Shown here: piece after piece, positions 7,977-16,915 of the stretch
Layout: each line of letters starts with the position of its first letter
Position numbering within the stretch: position 1 is the stretch's first letter
Position numbers and translations under genes: made by a program
The notes under the pieces: model-generated
Database searches by the model: none
The model's input: the letters and a program-made list of their open reading frames with translations, nothing else
Told to the model about the DNA's origin: nothing
Origin: Rothia sp. ZJ932
Lineage (GTDB): Bacteria; Actinomycetota; Actinomycetes; Actinomycetales; Micrococcaceae
Length of the DNA: 64,000 bases
Assembly (NCBI RefSeq): GCF_016924835.1
Contig: NZ_CP070480.1
Span: 2,046,001 to 2,110,000, forward strand
Reading direction: 5' to 3'

Positions 7977-9110
7977 TTAGGCGGCGTCAAGGGCGGTTCG
8001 CAGGTCGGTGAGTAGGTCATCGAGGTCTTCGATTCCAACAGCTACGCGCAGGAGGTTATTCCCTACCTGGGAGTCGGCAAGATGTTCAGGGGCGTAGGCG
8101 CCCTGAGTCATGGTGGCAGGTAGGCAGATGAGTGATTCAATGCCACCGAGCGAAACAGCGAAAGTGAAGACCTTGAGGTTATCGAGGAAGGTTTTAATGT
8201 CTTTGCCTTCTACCAGGGTAAAGGAGAAGAGCGCGCCGATGCCCTTTGCTTGGCGGTTGTGAATCTCGGCTTCGCTTTCGCTGGCTGACCCTGCGTAGAA
8301 GATGTCTTCAACGGCAGGGTGTTCGCGTAGCATCTCAAGGATAGCCAAAGTATTCTCTTGCTGACGTTCCATGCGGATCGCGAGAGTTTTGACGTTCTGC
8401 ATGAGACGGTAAGAATCCATCGGGGGCAAAATACCGCCGGAAATGAGTTGCGCCTTGAAAACCTGTTCGTCAATATCAACAGAGTTAGTGGTGACTACGC
8501 CGCCCAGCAAATCACCGTGACCTGCCAAGTACTTGGTCGCTGACTGCACCACTACGTCCGCGCCCAGCTCAAGCGGCAGCTGCAAATAGGGAGTCATGAA
8601 GGTGTTATCAACAACCAGCAACGCCCCGTTACGGTGGGCAATTTCAGCAATGCGAGCAATATCAGCAACGCGCAGGGTGGGGTTGGTGGGGGTCTCCAAA
8701 AAGACCATCTTCACATTGCCCTCAAAATCGGCGTCTGTCAGGGTGGAGAAGTCATGAATAAAACGGGTTTCAATGCCACGCTTGGGCAGCTCGATAGTGG
8801 CAAAACGGTAGTTACCACCGTAAACAGGCATGCCCAACAGCATCGTTTCACCGGTTTTCAGCATGCCCATCACAGCCGCAGTTGCGCCCATACCCGAGGC
8901 GAAAACGCGGGCGTGCGCTGCGCCCTCAATTTTCGCCAGAGTGGTCTCAACATTGGCACGGGTGGGGTTGCCACCGCGCTGGTACTCGAAAGGTCCCTCT
9001 TCAAAAGTGGTGGGCTGACCGAACGTCGACGCCAAGTAAATCGGGGGAACAATCGCCTCATTCTCAACGTTTTCAATGGCGTGAATAGCGCGGGTAGTAA
9101 AACCTGACAT
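7977..9110 (-). CDS. Cystathionine gamma-synthase/gamma-lyase family PLP enzyme
   Basis: A 377-residue Cys/Met-metabolism PLP-dependent transsulfuration enzyme. MSGFTTRAIHAIEN at ATG 9108-9110 is chosen over the longer frame because GAAAGAAGAGC precedes it. Visible are YQRGGNPTRANVETTLAKIEG (substrate and phosphate contacts), VVDNTFMTPYLQLPLELGADVV, and the PLP lysine in VVQSATKYLAGHGD. MetB, MetC and MGL-type activities cannot be separated by eye. It heads an operon with an amino-acid ABC transporter. Confidence 0.85.
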   Translation of the reverse strand: MSGFTTRAIHAIENVENEAIVPPIYLASTFGQPTTFEEGPFEYQRGGNPTRANVETTLAKIEGAAHARVFASGMGATAAVMGMLKTGETMLLGMPVYGGNYRFATIELPKRGIETRFIHDFSTLTDADFEGNVKMVFLETPTNPTLRVADIARIAEIAHRNGALLVVDNTFMTPYLQLPLELGADVVVQSATKYLAGHGDLLGGVVTTNSVDIDEQVFKAQLISGGILPPMDSYRLMQNVKTLAIRMERQQENTLAILEMLREHPAVEDIFYAGSASESEAEIHNRQAKGIGALFSFTLVEGKDIKTFLDNLKVFTFAVSLGGIESLICLPATMTQGAYAPEHLADSQVGNNLLRVAVGIEDLDDLLTDLRTALDAA

Positions 9111-9304
9111 GTGCTCTTCTTTCGTGCTGATGGCATTCGGTGTATGCACACCGATAGTTGGGCTATTTTATGTTCCTTCGCCCCTGCACCCGTAATCAAT
9201 ATGAAGCTTTATGACACTGTGCCCTCCATCCAAGACCCCATCGTTCGGAACTCCAAGGCAATTTCTGGTGGCTCTCGCACAGTGCCCAACGCTACGATAA
9301 CTCT

Positions 9305-9874
9305 ATGCACCCTCACCTCATTGCCGAGCATTTCACCCTGCGACCTCTACGCCGGGCAGATGCACCAGAACTTACCGAAGCCTGCCAAGACCCCGAGATT
9401 CTGCGCTGGTGCGCGAGCATTCCCCTGAACTACACTGAACAAGACGTTCTTGGCTTTATTGAGTACACGCAAGATGCCGGTAAGCGCGGAGCAGAGTACG
9501 TGTGGGCTATCGATTACTCGGGAGTTCTTGCCGGGGTGGTGACCTTACGATGCGCTACCCCCGATACAGCAGAACTAGGTTTCTGGGCGACACCCACCCT
9601 GCGCGGGCGGGGTATCATCACCGAAGCCTGCCACCTGGTGCTGGGGTTCGTCTTTGACCCTGCGGGGCTGAGCTTAGAGTCGGTGGAATGGACGGCAATC
9701 TACGGTAATGACACCAGCTACCGGGTTGCTCAAAAGCTCGGCTTCAGCGATATTGAGTTTATTGAGAATGGAACCCCCGACCGTCCCGACGTCGCCGGTG
9801 TGCCCCGCCGGGCGGACGCTTGGCACGCGTCCATGACCCGTGAGCAGTGGTTGGACGCCAATTTTAGGGTCTAA
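9305..9874 (+). CDS. GNAT family N-acetyltransferase (RimJ/RimL type)
   Basis: A 189-residue acetyl-CoA-dependent acetyltransferase. It begins MHPHLIAEHFTLRPLRRADAPEL, the classic RimJ/RimL opening, and contains ELGFWATPTLRGRGIITEACHLVL with the R/Q-x-x-G-x-G/A acetyl-CoA loop. ESVEWTAIYGNDTSYRVAQKLGF matches the conserved last part of the fold. It is monocistronic, with the minus-strand cystathionine operon on one side and a dispersed palindromic repeat after it. The acceptor substrate is unknown. Confidence 0.85.
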   Translation: MHPHLIAEHFTLRPLRRADAPELTEACQDPEILRWCASIPLNYTEQDVLGFIEYTQDAGKRGAEYVWAIDYSGVLAGVVTLRCATPDTAELGFWATPTLRGRGIITEACHLVLGFVFDPAGLSLESVEWTAIYGNDTSYRVAQKLGFSDIEFIENGTPDRPDVAGVPRRADAWHASMTREQWLDANFRV

Positions 9875-9968
9875 ATGCCACTTCTTCTAAAATTTACGCG
9901 ACAGATTGCGTCCCTCACTGCATCATATGCAGACTTCGTCTAACCTATCCGCTAAAACGCTGACTGCA

Positions 9969-10035
9969 GAGGTGACCATCAAAAGTAATGCTGACCGTAC
10001 ATATCGCGGTCAGCATTACTTTTAGCGGTCACCTC
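9969..10035. repeat. Dispersed palindromic repeat, copy A (short form)
   Basis: GAGGTGACCATCAAAAGTAA, then TGCTGACC, a short centre, GGTCAGCATTACTTTTAGCG and GTCACCTC form an almost perfect palindrome of about 67 bp. Copies of about 83 bp occur at 13501, 18945 and 31371. It lies between convergent genes. Confidence 0.85.
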
Positions 10036-10082
10036 CGAGGCGCGCAGACGAACACCAGGTGAAAACGTCCTCCTTCTTAGTA

Positions 10083-10093
10083 CCCCCCCCCCC
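10083..10093. repeat. Run of 11 cytosines
   Basis: A homopolymer of 11 C just outside the NlpC/P60 terminator. It is non-coding; length variation between strains would be expected. Confidence 0.9.
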
Positions 10094-10099
10094 GAAAAC

Positions 10100-10139
10100 A
10101 AAAGTGCCCCACCCCGGATAAACCGGGTGAGGCACTTTT
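10100..10139 (-). terminator. Terminator of the NlpC/P60 gene
   Basis: AAAAGTGCCCCACCCCGG and CCGGGTGAGGCACTTTT pair across a four-base loop. The T-rich end is correctly placed for minus-strand transcripts from the NlpC/P60 gene that stops at 10161. Confidence 0.85.
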
Positions 10140-10160
10140 GGAAAATCCTATATGAGGGGA

Positions 10161-11036
10161 TTAGCCACCGTATGCTGCGCTCATGGAGATGTAGATAGGA
10201 GCGGACGCTGCCGGCAGGTTAGCAGAGAACACCTTGGTGCCCATGCCTTCCCAGCCACCGTGGACTGCCTGACCGTTGCCAATGTAAACAGCGATGTGTG
10301 ACTGACCGAAGCCGTTGGATGCGTAGTAAATCAAGTCGCCGGGCTGGGCTTCAGCGGCGCTCACAACGTTACCCAGTGACATGTAACCTACGGGCCAACC
10401 GTGGTAGTTCACGCCAGCTGCCTTGATGGAGTTGGTAGCCAGCAAGGTGCAATCGAACTGTGCGTTCTGCGCTGCGTATGCCAGGGCAGCTGATACGACA
10501 GCCTGACGCTGAGCGCTGATGTTCTGTGAGGGTGCAGGAGCTGCAACAGGTGCCTTGGGGGCTTCCTGAGCAGGTGCAGGAGCTGCTACATGAGCTACAG
10601 TTGCGATGTTCACTGCAGGAGCGGCGGGCGCGGGCGCTGCAACAGGAGCCTTCTCTTCAACTGCGGGAGCCGCAGGAGCAGGTGCTACTGCCTCGGGTGC
10701 GGGTGCTTCTTCAACAACCTCAGCCTGTGCAGCTTCTTCAGCGGCAACCTTCTCAGCCTCAGCAGCTTCTTCTGCCGCCTGAGCCTGTGCAGCTTCTTCA
10801 GCGGCAACCTTTTCAGCCTGAGCGGCCTTTACCTCTGCGATACGCTGAGCGTGTGCTACTGCGTCGTATTCAGCGGGGGTCCACTTATCGAACTTGGTTA
10901 GCTGTTCAGCTGCGAATGCTTCGAGTGAAGGGGTGGGGTCTACGATGACCTCGGAGTCTGCGGTTGCGGGGTTTGCAGCCGCCAAAAGAGCACCTGAGAT
11001 GAGCACACCTGCCGCACCAACTGAGAGATAACGCAT
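10161..11036 (-). CDS. Secreted NlpC/P60 family cell-wall hydrolase
   Basis: A 291-residue exported protein. It has a Sec signal peptide (residues 1-27, ending ANPATADS), then a long Ala/Glu/Lys- and Ala/Pro-rich stretch (about 60-175) built from repeats such as AAEEAAEAEKVAAEEAAQA that would form a stalk or coiled coil. The C-terminal NlpC/P60 domain has the catalytic Cys in AQFDCTLLATNSIKAAG, AQPGDLIYYASNGFGQSHIAVYIGNGQAVHGG with the catalytic His, and ends in SMSAAYGG. Such enzymes cleave peptidoglycan stem peptides. The Cys is followed by TLLA rather than the usual SGLV. An inverted repeat lies about 100 bases upstream. Confidence 0.88.
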   Translation of the reverse strand: MRYLSVGAAGVLISGALLAAANPATADSEVIVDPTPSLEAFAAEQLTKFDKWTPAEYDAVAHAQRIAEVKAAQAEKVAAEEAAQAQAAEEAAEAEKVAAEEAAQAEVVEEAPAPEAVAPAPAAPAVEEKAPVAAPAPAAPAVNIATVAHVAAPAPAQEAPKAPVAAPAPSQNISAQRQAVVSAALAYAAQNAQFDCTLLATNSIKAAGVNYHGWPVGYMSLGNVVSAAEAQPGDLIYYASNGFGQSHIAVYIGNGQAVHGGWEGMGTKVFSANLPAASAPIYISMSAAYGG

Positions 11037-11133
11037 CGGAGTAGTGACCTTTCGCCGAAACTGTTTATGTAAAACTAAGAAAATCTTGGGGTACCTTGAT
11101 AAGAGGCACGATGAACACTTTATAACAGTTTGG

Positions 11134-11156
11134 TAACGATGTATATCAAATCGTTA
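11134..11156. promoter_or_regulatory. Palindrome upstream of the NlpC/P60 gene
   Basis: TAACGAT, nine bases, then ATCGTTA, in the AT-rich leader of the cell-wall hydrolase gene, with a further GTAAC-like half-site alongside. Actinobacterial NlpC/P60 genes are often under MtrA control through GTAACG-type repeats, so an operator is plausible, but this is inference. Confidence 0.35.
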
Positions 11157-11341
11157 TAAAAAATTAATAATTGTAGCCGAGGGCACGCGGAGCGCATCGC
11201 GCTTTATGCAACTCAGAGCTAGCCTCATACCCCTCAAAAACCACGGAAATCCGGGGTCTGAGACCAGGACGGGGGTGCGCGTCCGCCCAGCGAATGCCCA
11301 CCCCCGTTGATAACTTTTTAATTAACACGCACTGCGCGTGT

Positions 11342-11863
11342 CTACGCCGTTACCTGACGCTTGGACGAGATGACACCGGTGTTAAAACCTGCCAAGTGCA
11401 GACCGCCGTGAAAACGTGCGTGCTCAATTTTCACACAACGATCCATGACCACGTTCAGACCAGCGTCTTCACCCAGACGGGCAGCTTCTTCGTTCCAAGA
11501 ACCCAGCTGCATCCACACGGTCTGGGCGCCGGCATCAATTGCCTCCTGCACCACACCGGGCAGATCTTCATTACGGCGAAAAATCTCAACCATATCGGGG
11601 GCTTCCGGCACATCAGCTAAAGAAGCATATACCTTCTGCCCCAAAACTTCCTTACCTTTCGCCGCCAAAATCGGGTTCACAAAAAAGACCCTGTAAGGCG
11701 ATGATGAAAGCAGGTAAGTCGCTACAAAATACGAAGCGCGGGAGATCTTATCTGACATACCCACAATCGCAATCGAGCGGGTATCACCCAAAATCTTCAG
11801 GCGCTCCGGGGCACTGAGCCCCTCCCAGGTGCGCTCAGCGGTGGTATTGGTCGCCTCAGACAT
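11342..11863 (-). CDS. CoA-binding domain protein (YccU-like)
   Basis: A 173-residue protein with the CoA_binding_2 Rossmann fold: LKILGDTRSIAIVGMSDKISRASYFVATYLLSS (quoted in part) with the nucleotide loop, VFFVNPILAAKGKEVLGQKVYASLADVPEAPDMVEIFRR, and the terminal VMDRCVKIEHARF signature. Its ATG overlaps the stop of metY by one base (TAATG), so they are translationally coupled. This family is regularly found beside O-acetylhomoserine sulfhydrylases; its biochemical role is not established. Confidence 0.88.
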   Translation of the reverse strand: MSEATNTTAERTWEGLSAPERLKILGDTRSIAIVGMSDKISRASYFVATYLLSSSPYRVFFVNPILAAKGKEVLGQKVYASLADVPEAPDMVEIFRRNEDLPGVVQEAIDAGAQTVWMQLGSWNEEAARLGEDAGLNVVMDRCVKIEHARFHGGLHLAGFNTGVISSKRQVTA

Positions 11864-13311
11864 TACTTACCCTCTTTCTTGGCAGCTTCGTACGCAGCGA
11901 CATCCGCCTCAAAAGCAACCTTTTCAGCGGCAAGCTGCACAGCACATTCTTCTGTTGCGGCGGCACGCTTATCGGCAGCGGACTCCCCCACCTTCTCACC
12001 AGAACGGTTGGTGCCAGTAGCGTAGGTCAGCGCTTGGTCGAGATCCCAGATAATATCTTCGACATCTTCAAGACCTACCGAAATACGAATCAAATCTTCT
12101 TTCACGCCACCCTCAGCCAACTGCTGCGCGGTGAGCTGCTGGTGGGTGGTGGACGCAGGGTGCAGCACCAGAGTGCGTGCGTCCCCAATATTTGCCAGGT
12201 GCGAAGCCAGCTGCAGGGCACCGATGAACTCAGCACCCACATCGCGTCCGCTCGCCTTTTCGGTAGCGGCAACACCGAAAGAGAAGACCGAACCAACGCC
12301 CAGGGGTAGCTGAGCGGACGCACGCTCGTGGTGGGGATGCTCCGGCAAACCCGCGTAGTTAACGTAGGCAACACGGGAGTCAGTATTCAGCCACTCCACC
12401 ACAGCCTTAGCGTTGGTAAGGTGAGCGTCCATGCGCTGTGGCAGGGTCTCAACGCCCTGCAAGAGGTTGAAAGCTGACTGGGGGCTCATTGAAGGGCCAA
12501 AGTCACGCAACTGTTCGGCGCGCAGCTTGGTCAAGAAGCCGTACTCACCGAAGTTGCCCCACCAAGAAACATTGTTATAGGAGGGCACGGGTTCGGTCAT
12601 GGTCGGGAACTTACCGTTGCCCCAATTGAACTTGCCCGACTCAACAACAACGCCACCCAGGGTGGTGCCGTGACCGCCTAAGAACTTGGTCACCGAGTGA
12701 ATCACAATGTCAGCACCATGTTCAAAAGGACGAATCAGGTAGGGGGTGGAAAGAGTCGCATCAACCACCAGCGGAATACCCGCCTCGTGGGCGACATCCG
12801 CAAGGCCGCTCACATCAGCAATCTCACCCGAGGGGTTAGCGACAACCTCGGTGTAGACCGCCTTCGTGCTCTCGGTGATAGCAGCCTTGTAGTCAGCCGG
12901 ATCAGTACCGGGCACAAAAGTGGTCTCAATACCGAAGCGACGCAAAGAAACATCCAGCTGGGTCACGGTGCCGCCGTAAAGCTGAGAGGACGCCACAATG
13001 TGATCGCCCGCCTGGCAGAGCGCCGCAAAAGTAATAAACTCAGCCGCCATACCAGAGGCGGTAGCCACCGCACCAATACCGCCCTCTAGCGAGGCGATGC
13101 GCTCTTCAAGGGCAGCAACTGTAGGGTTCGACAGGCGCGAATAAATATTGCCGTACTTCTGCAAGGAGAAGAGGTTAGCCGCGTCGTCCGCGTCCTTAAA
13201 AACAAAAGACGACGTCTGGTAAATGGGAACCGCGCGAGCGCCATGCTCAGCGTCGGGGGTGCCGCCCGCGTGCAGGGCACGGGTGCGGAAACCGAAGGTA
13301 TGTTCAGCCAC
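11863..13311 (-). CDS. metY: O-acetylhomoserine aminocarboxypropyltransferase/cysteine synthase
   Basis: A 482-residue PLP enzyme that makes homocysteine from O-acetylhomoserine and sulfide. MetY features are FRTRALHAGGTPDAEHGARAVPIYQTSSFVFKDADDAANLF (quoted in part), YSRLSNPTVAALEERIASLEGG, VDATLSTPYLIRPFEHGADIV and the PLP lysine in IHSVTKFLGGHGTTLGGV. After about residue 430 there is an extra Ala/Glu-rich tail (NRSGEKVGESAADKRAAATEE...) not typical of the family. It is coupled to the CoA-binding protein downstream. No riboswitch was recognised in its leader. Confidence 0.92.
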   Translation of the reverse strand: MAEHTFGFRTRALHAGGTPDAEHGARAVPIYQTSSFVFKDADDAANLFSLQKYGNIYSRLSNPTVAALEERIASLEGGIGAVATASGMAAEFITFAALCQAGDHIVASSQLYGGTVTQLDVSLRRFGIETTFVPGTDPADYKAAITESTKAVYTEVVANPSGEIADVSGLADVAHEAGIPLVVDATLSTPYLIRPFEHGADIVIHSVTKFLGGHGTTLGGVVVESGKFNWGNGKFPTMTEPVPSYNNVSWWGNFGEYGFLTKLRAEQLRDFGPSMSPQSAFNLLQGVETLPQRMDAHLTNAKAVVEWLNTDSRVAYVNYAGLPEHPHHERASAQLPLGVGSVFSFGVAATEKASGRDVGAEFIGALQLASHLANIGDARTLVLHPASTTHQQLTAQQLAEGGVKEDLIRISVGLEDVEDIIWDLDQALTYATGTNRSGEKVGESAADKRAAATEECAVQLAAEKVAFEADVAAYEAAKKEGK

Positions 13312-13500
13312 GGGTTTACTCCTTGGTGAGGGTAGGACTTTTCAGTATTCATACTGGTCTACCGCCACTCAGGTAAACAAGTGTGAACCAGGTTGCGAAA
13401 TATGACGGACAGTCAAGCTGAAAGCGGGCTAGAAGGTTGTACCAAGCGTCCGCGCCATCGCTCTTCTTGGACCCCCCCCACCTGACGCCCCTACCCCGGA

Positions 13501-13584
13501 GGTGACCACGAAAAGTAATAGTGACCATGAAATATACGGTCAGCATCACTTTTCATGGTCACCCCTGATTTTTCGTGGTCACCT
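13501..13584. repeat. Dispersed palindromic repeat, copy B
   Basis: Opens GGTGACCACGAAAAGTAAT and closes TTTTTCGTGGTCACC, with an inner GACC...GGTCAGCAT...ACTTTT hairpin. It is the same nested palindrome as at 9969, 18945 and 31371, located between divergently transcribed metY and dedA. Confidence 0.88.
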
Positions 13585-13729
13585 TGGGGGGACGCGATCC
13601 GCCCCCCCATTTCCCGGACGCCGGCATGCAAGAGGTCAGGTTCACAGGTGACACTCAGCGCTATCGCTAGCGCTGGGGCAGTTAGTGCCTGAGAATAAGG
13701 GGAGTCTGAAAAATCTGTGAAAGGCACCA

Positions 13730-14365
13730 ATGTTTAATTCCGTTGTTGACTGGGTTATCTCTATAATGGAGACGCTCGGCGCGCCCGGCGTAGGTATCGC
13801 AATTCTGCTGGAAAACGTCTTCCCACCGATTCCCTCCGAGGTTGTACTACCCCTTGCTGGCTTCACAGCGTCTGTCGGATCCATTAACGTCTACGCAGCT
13901 TTTATTTGGGCGACCATCGGCTCAGTCTTGGGTGCCTACATTCTGTACGGCGTGGGTGCGGCAATTGGTGCCAACCGTCTGCGCAAAATCGCTGACTGGA
14001 TGTGGCTGGTTGACCCTGAAGATGTCAACCAGGCGCTGCACTGGTTCGATAAGTACGGCAGAGTCTCTATCTTCTTTGGCAGGCTGATTCCCGGTGTACG
14101 ATCACTTATTTCTATTCCCGCCGGTATCGACCGCATGAACCTGGTTTCTTTTGGTCTGTATTCACTGGCTGGTTCAGCCCTGTGGAACGCTATCCTCATT
14201 TACCTCGGCTATATTTTGGGCGAAAACTGGACCCAGGTTGAAGCCGTCATCAATGAATACTCCAGCGTTGTGAAGTACCTGCTGGTGGCTGTAGCTCTTA
14301 TTATTTTGGGCTTGCTGATCCGCCGTGCCCACAAACGCAAGAAGCAGAACAAGCCGCTGCTCTAA
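13730..14365 (+). CDS. DedA family membrane protein
   Basis: A 211-residue integral membrane protein with the DedA/SNARE-associated fold: an N-terminal LLENVFPPIPSEVVLPLAGF loop (family motif E-x-x-x-P-x-P-x-E), GSVLGAYILYGVGAAIGANRL, and the signature FFGRLIPGVRSLISIPAGIDRMN with the re-entrant glycine/arginine motif. DedA proteins support membrane lipid scrambling and envelope homeostasis. A strong hairpin terminates it. Confidence 0.92.
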   Translation: MFNSVVDWVISIMETLGAPGVGIAILLENVFPPIPSEVVLPLAGFTASVGSINVYAAFIWATIGSVLGAYILYGVGAAIGANRLRKIADWMWLVDPEDVNQALHWFDKYGRVSIFFGRLIPGVRSLISIPAGIDRMNLVSFGLYSLAGSALWNAILIYLGYILGENWTQVEAVINEYSSVVKYLLVAVALIILGLLIRRAHKRKKQNKPLL

Positions 14366-14381
14366 AGCTCACCCTTTCGCA

Positions 14382-14439
14382 AGATACAGGACGCCGCCGC
14401 TACAGTTGAAACTGTAGCGGCGGCGTCCTTCTTGTATCT
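14382..14439 (+). terminator. dedA terminator
   Basis: GACGCCGCCGCTACAGTT and AACTGTAGCGGCGGCGTC pair across GA, with flanking AGATACA/TGTATCT extending the stem. It lies between convergent genes. Confidence 0.85.
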
Positions 14440-14464
14440 GCGCCCCGTTTCAGTGCGTGCTGGG

Positions 14465-15661
14465 TTAGCGCCAGAGCCTATTGTGAGCGTGAATCGCTGA
14501 GGGGCGAATCTGCATCCACTCCGGGCAACTCAGGCGCACAGCCTTAGTGCAGCCAGAAAGCGCGGTAATGATAGATTCGCAACGGCGGTGGAACTCCGCC
14601 AAATCGCACTTAGCAACCACCTGACCGGGAAAGTGCCGGTGCATCTTCGACACCGAATCACTCGATTCCTGCAGACCGTGACCTGTATGCCCCGGAACGT
14701 GCTTCACCAAAACTCTGCGCTCGCGAATAGCGGCGGTCAGGGCAGTCATCTCATCAATGACCTGCTGATTTTGCACACCCTCTGAAATCCAGTGCTGAAA
14801 ATAGTACCGGTTGTGGGCAAGACGCAGTACAAAAGTGAGCGCCCCCAACGAATCAGTATGAATCACCAGCTGCCTGCCACCGTGGTAAAAAATGTTAAAA
14901 GCAGCCAACATAGCAGTGAGTTCACCAGTCATAATATTGGTGGCATCGTAGTGAGCGTGGAAATAGAAACCGTCCTCGCTCACACCACCAATACCCATGC
15001 GTCCGCCCTTGAGGTAGCGCTTATTATTGGTTGATCTGAACGAACAATCCGTGAATACCTTGTACTCTTGCAGTACTTCAAAGGGGCGCTCTGCGAGGTC
15101 GGTCTCCATGCGCTCGTGTGCCAAGCGGGAGGATTCCTCCAAGAAATGCGACACGTACTCCCCCACCGGGGTGCCCATGACCTTCACGTGAATTTCACCC
15201 AACGAATGAGACTCATAGTGGTTCAGAATCTTCTCTAAAGACCTGTACTCAAAAATCTCTTTCAGGTGCGGAAACTGCCTAAACAGCAACTTCAAATAGT
15301 GCTTATCAGCCACCACCGTCACGAGGTTCTTCTTGTATTCGGCGGGAATAAAATCCCATGCCTTCAAAATAGCGCGCCCCACCATTGCAACATGCGAATC
15401 CTCACATGACTCTAACATGGAATGTGAATGTGTCTCTGTAATCGGTTCGCTCTGAATCAGTGACCGTTCGCCGCTTTCGTGCGATGTGTACAGCATCGTT
15501 GAAAGCCCCGTATAGCACACCCCCTTTGCCTGGTGAGTATGCATCATTATTGCAATCACTGCGACGCCTTGCTGCGTATACCCGGCAGGGTACGACGACG
15601 TGTAGTCAGGTGCTTCCCACGTCAGCTCGCATTTTTTGATACTTGCCGGTGTAATACCCAT
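14465..15661 (-). CDS. Protein with two RNase H-like domains
   Basis: About 398 residues starting MGITPASIKKCEL at ATG 15659-15661, eight bases after GGGAGG. The C-terminal half has RNase HI features in order: YKVFTDCSFRS (first Asp), TGELTAMLAAFNIF (Glu), LVIHTDSLGALTF (Asp), and VKHVPGHTGHGLQESSDSVSKMHRHF (His/Asp). The N-terminal half seems to repeat the fold in degraded form (GVAVIAIMM, SHVAMVGRAILKAW, LVTVVADKHYL, GEYVSHFLEESSRLAHERM) without a full acidic set. It lies 36 bases after an AAA ATPase gene in the same orientation, so the two are probably expressed together. The role is unknown; it is longer than ordinary RNase HI (~150). Confidence 0.7.
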   Translation of the reverse strand: MGITPASIKKCELTWEAPDYTSSYPAGYTQQGVAVIAIMMHTHQAKGVCYTGLSTMLYTSHESGERSLIQSEPITETHSHSMLESCEDSHVAMVGRAILKAWDFIPAEYKKNLVTVVADKHYLKLLFRQFPHLKEIFEYRSLEKILNHYESHSLGEIHVKVMGTPVGEYVSHFLEESSRLAHERMETDLAERPFEVLQEYKVFTDCSFRSTNNKRYLKGGRMGIGGVSEDGFYFHAHYDATNIMTGELTAMLAAFNIFYHGGRQLVIHTDSLGALTFVLRLAHNRYYFQHWISEGVQNQQVIDEMTALTAAIRERRVLVKHVPGHTGHGLQESSDSVSKMHRHFPGQVVAKCDLAEFHRRCESIITALSGCTKAVRLSCPEWMQIRPSAIHAHNRLWR

Positions 15662-15697
15662 AATCTTCACCTCCCTTAGATGTGATGTTTTATTGTT

Positions 15698-16744
15698 CTA
15701 AAATTCGAAATCTTGGTTGCGCGGTTCGCTGCGGTTTCTCAGATATTCGCGCAGGTGCGGCACAGCGAAAGTGACCTTGCCGTAGGATGCTGGTCTAATG
15801 ATGTGCGCTTCGACTAGGCGGTTGCGATAAACCCCTGCGTATTGGGGGGTTTTGCCGAGCCTGCTGGCGATGTCGCTCATTTTTGACGGCGCATCATCGG
15901 TTGCCATGGCATGCAAAAAGGCGCGGTCTCCTGCTGAGAAATCTTCAAGCATGGGTTCAAAAATTGCCGCTTCTAAGCTCTGCTGGGCTGAAGCGATACC
16001 GTTTTCAAGCTCACCCTCGGTGAGCTCGGCGCAGGATTGAAGGAGGTTCTGCCCCAAGGTGTACACCATGAAAGGATGACCCTTGGTAGCGCCGGACGCG
16101 CGTTCAAGAATGTCCTGGTGAACCGTGCGGTTGGACTGGGCGAAGAGCGCCGCGAGCTCATCTTGAACCTGGTTGCGGTTATAGGGTGATAAGTCAATGC
16201 GGTGCCCGCTACCAGCAAAAGCATGCGCTGACATGATCTGGCATACCTCAGCCGGGCGTCCTGCCATAACCAGCAGTAGGGGCTGTTCTTGTGCCGCGAG
16301 GTGTTCAGCGGTGTCTAAAAGTTCGGTAAGTTCGCGTGCCGATGATTTGCGAAGATCATCAACAGTAATGAGCAGACCCGAGTTCTGAGAAGCCAGGACG
16401 CGCGTAATCGACTCTAGCTGTTGGGGCAGGGGTAGCGCGGTGAAGGTTTCGAGGTCTGCATCTGCCGGGGAGGTTTCTAGGGACTCCCACAGGGCAGGTA
16501 GGTAGGTGCCGCGCAGACGCTTGTGTGAGTCGCGACCAGCTGATTCTGAAATCACGCGCCACTGATGAGTGCGCGCCATCGATTCAAACTGTTGCAACAG
16601 GGTGGTTTTACCAAACCCCGTGAGCGCGGCGATGAAAAGGGGCGAGCGAGGATTACCCTCAAGGCGGTCAGTAAAGTGCGAGAGCTCGTCAGCACGAGCT
16701 AGGCTCTGCACGGCGGGAACACGTGCGGTGAGAACCGGAACCAA
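15698..16744 (-). CDS. AAA/STAND-type ATPase
   Basis: A 348-residue ATPase with Walker A ALTGFGKTTLLQQF near residue 45, Walker B LLITVDDLRKSS, a sensor-like LLLVMAGRPAEV, and a C-terminal winged-helix-like part (MSDIASRLGKTPQYAGVYRNRLVEAHIIRP). The arrangement resembles archaeal-type AAA (AAA_16 or DUF815-like) ATPases. The start is TTG at 16742-16744 after GAAAGGGG; the next in-frame alternatives are less well placed. It is followed by the double RNase H-like protein. Repetitive TTTATATCC units precede it. No specific function is recognised. Confidence 0.7.
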   Translation of the reverse strand: MVPVLTARVPAVQSLARADELSHFTDRLEGNPRSPLFIAALTGFGKTTLLQQFESMARTHQWRVISESAGRDSHKRLRGTYLPALWESLETSPADADLETFTALPLPQQLESITRVLASQNSGLLITVDDLRKSSARELTELLDTAEHLAAQEQPLLLVMAGRPAEVCQIMSAHAFAGSGHRIDLSPYNRNQVQDELAALFAQSNRTVHQDILERASGATKGHPFMVYTLGQNLLQSCAELTEGELENGIASAQQSLEAAIFEPMLEDFSAGDRAFLHAMATDDAPSKMSDIASRLGKTPQYAGVYRNRLVEAHIIRPASYGKVTFAVPHLREYLRNRSEPRNQDFEF

Positions 16745-16855
16745 TGCTTACCCCTTTCTACAGCCAGATTTTTTATATCCTTTATATCTTTTATATCCCT
16801 TACGGGGAGAGGTATTCAAGGTCAACAGCGGATTAAGCGGGGAACTTAAAACAAA

Positions 16856-16897
16856 AGCTCCCCACCTCGAACTCTATGAGTTAAGCGGTGAGGAGCT
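16856..16897 (-). terminator. ilvD terminator
   Basis: On the minus strand AGCTCCTCACC pairs with GGTGGGGAGCT and is followed by TTTTGTTTT, directly after the ilvD stop codon. Confidence 0.75.
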
Positions 16898-16915
16898 GAT
16901 AGCTAGGGTTAGTTT

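Noticed and set aside
10526-10948. Plus-strand frames opposite the NlpC/P60 gene
   Set aside because: Leu/Gln/Arg-rich low-complexity translations are the antisense of the Ala/Glu repeats.
13312-13500. SAM riboswitch in front of metY
   Set aside because: Checked because metY is often SAM-controlled, but no GGCAACC junction or matching stems were found.
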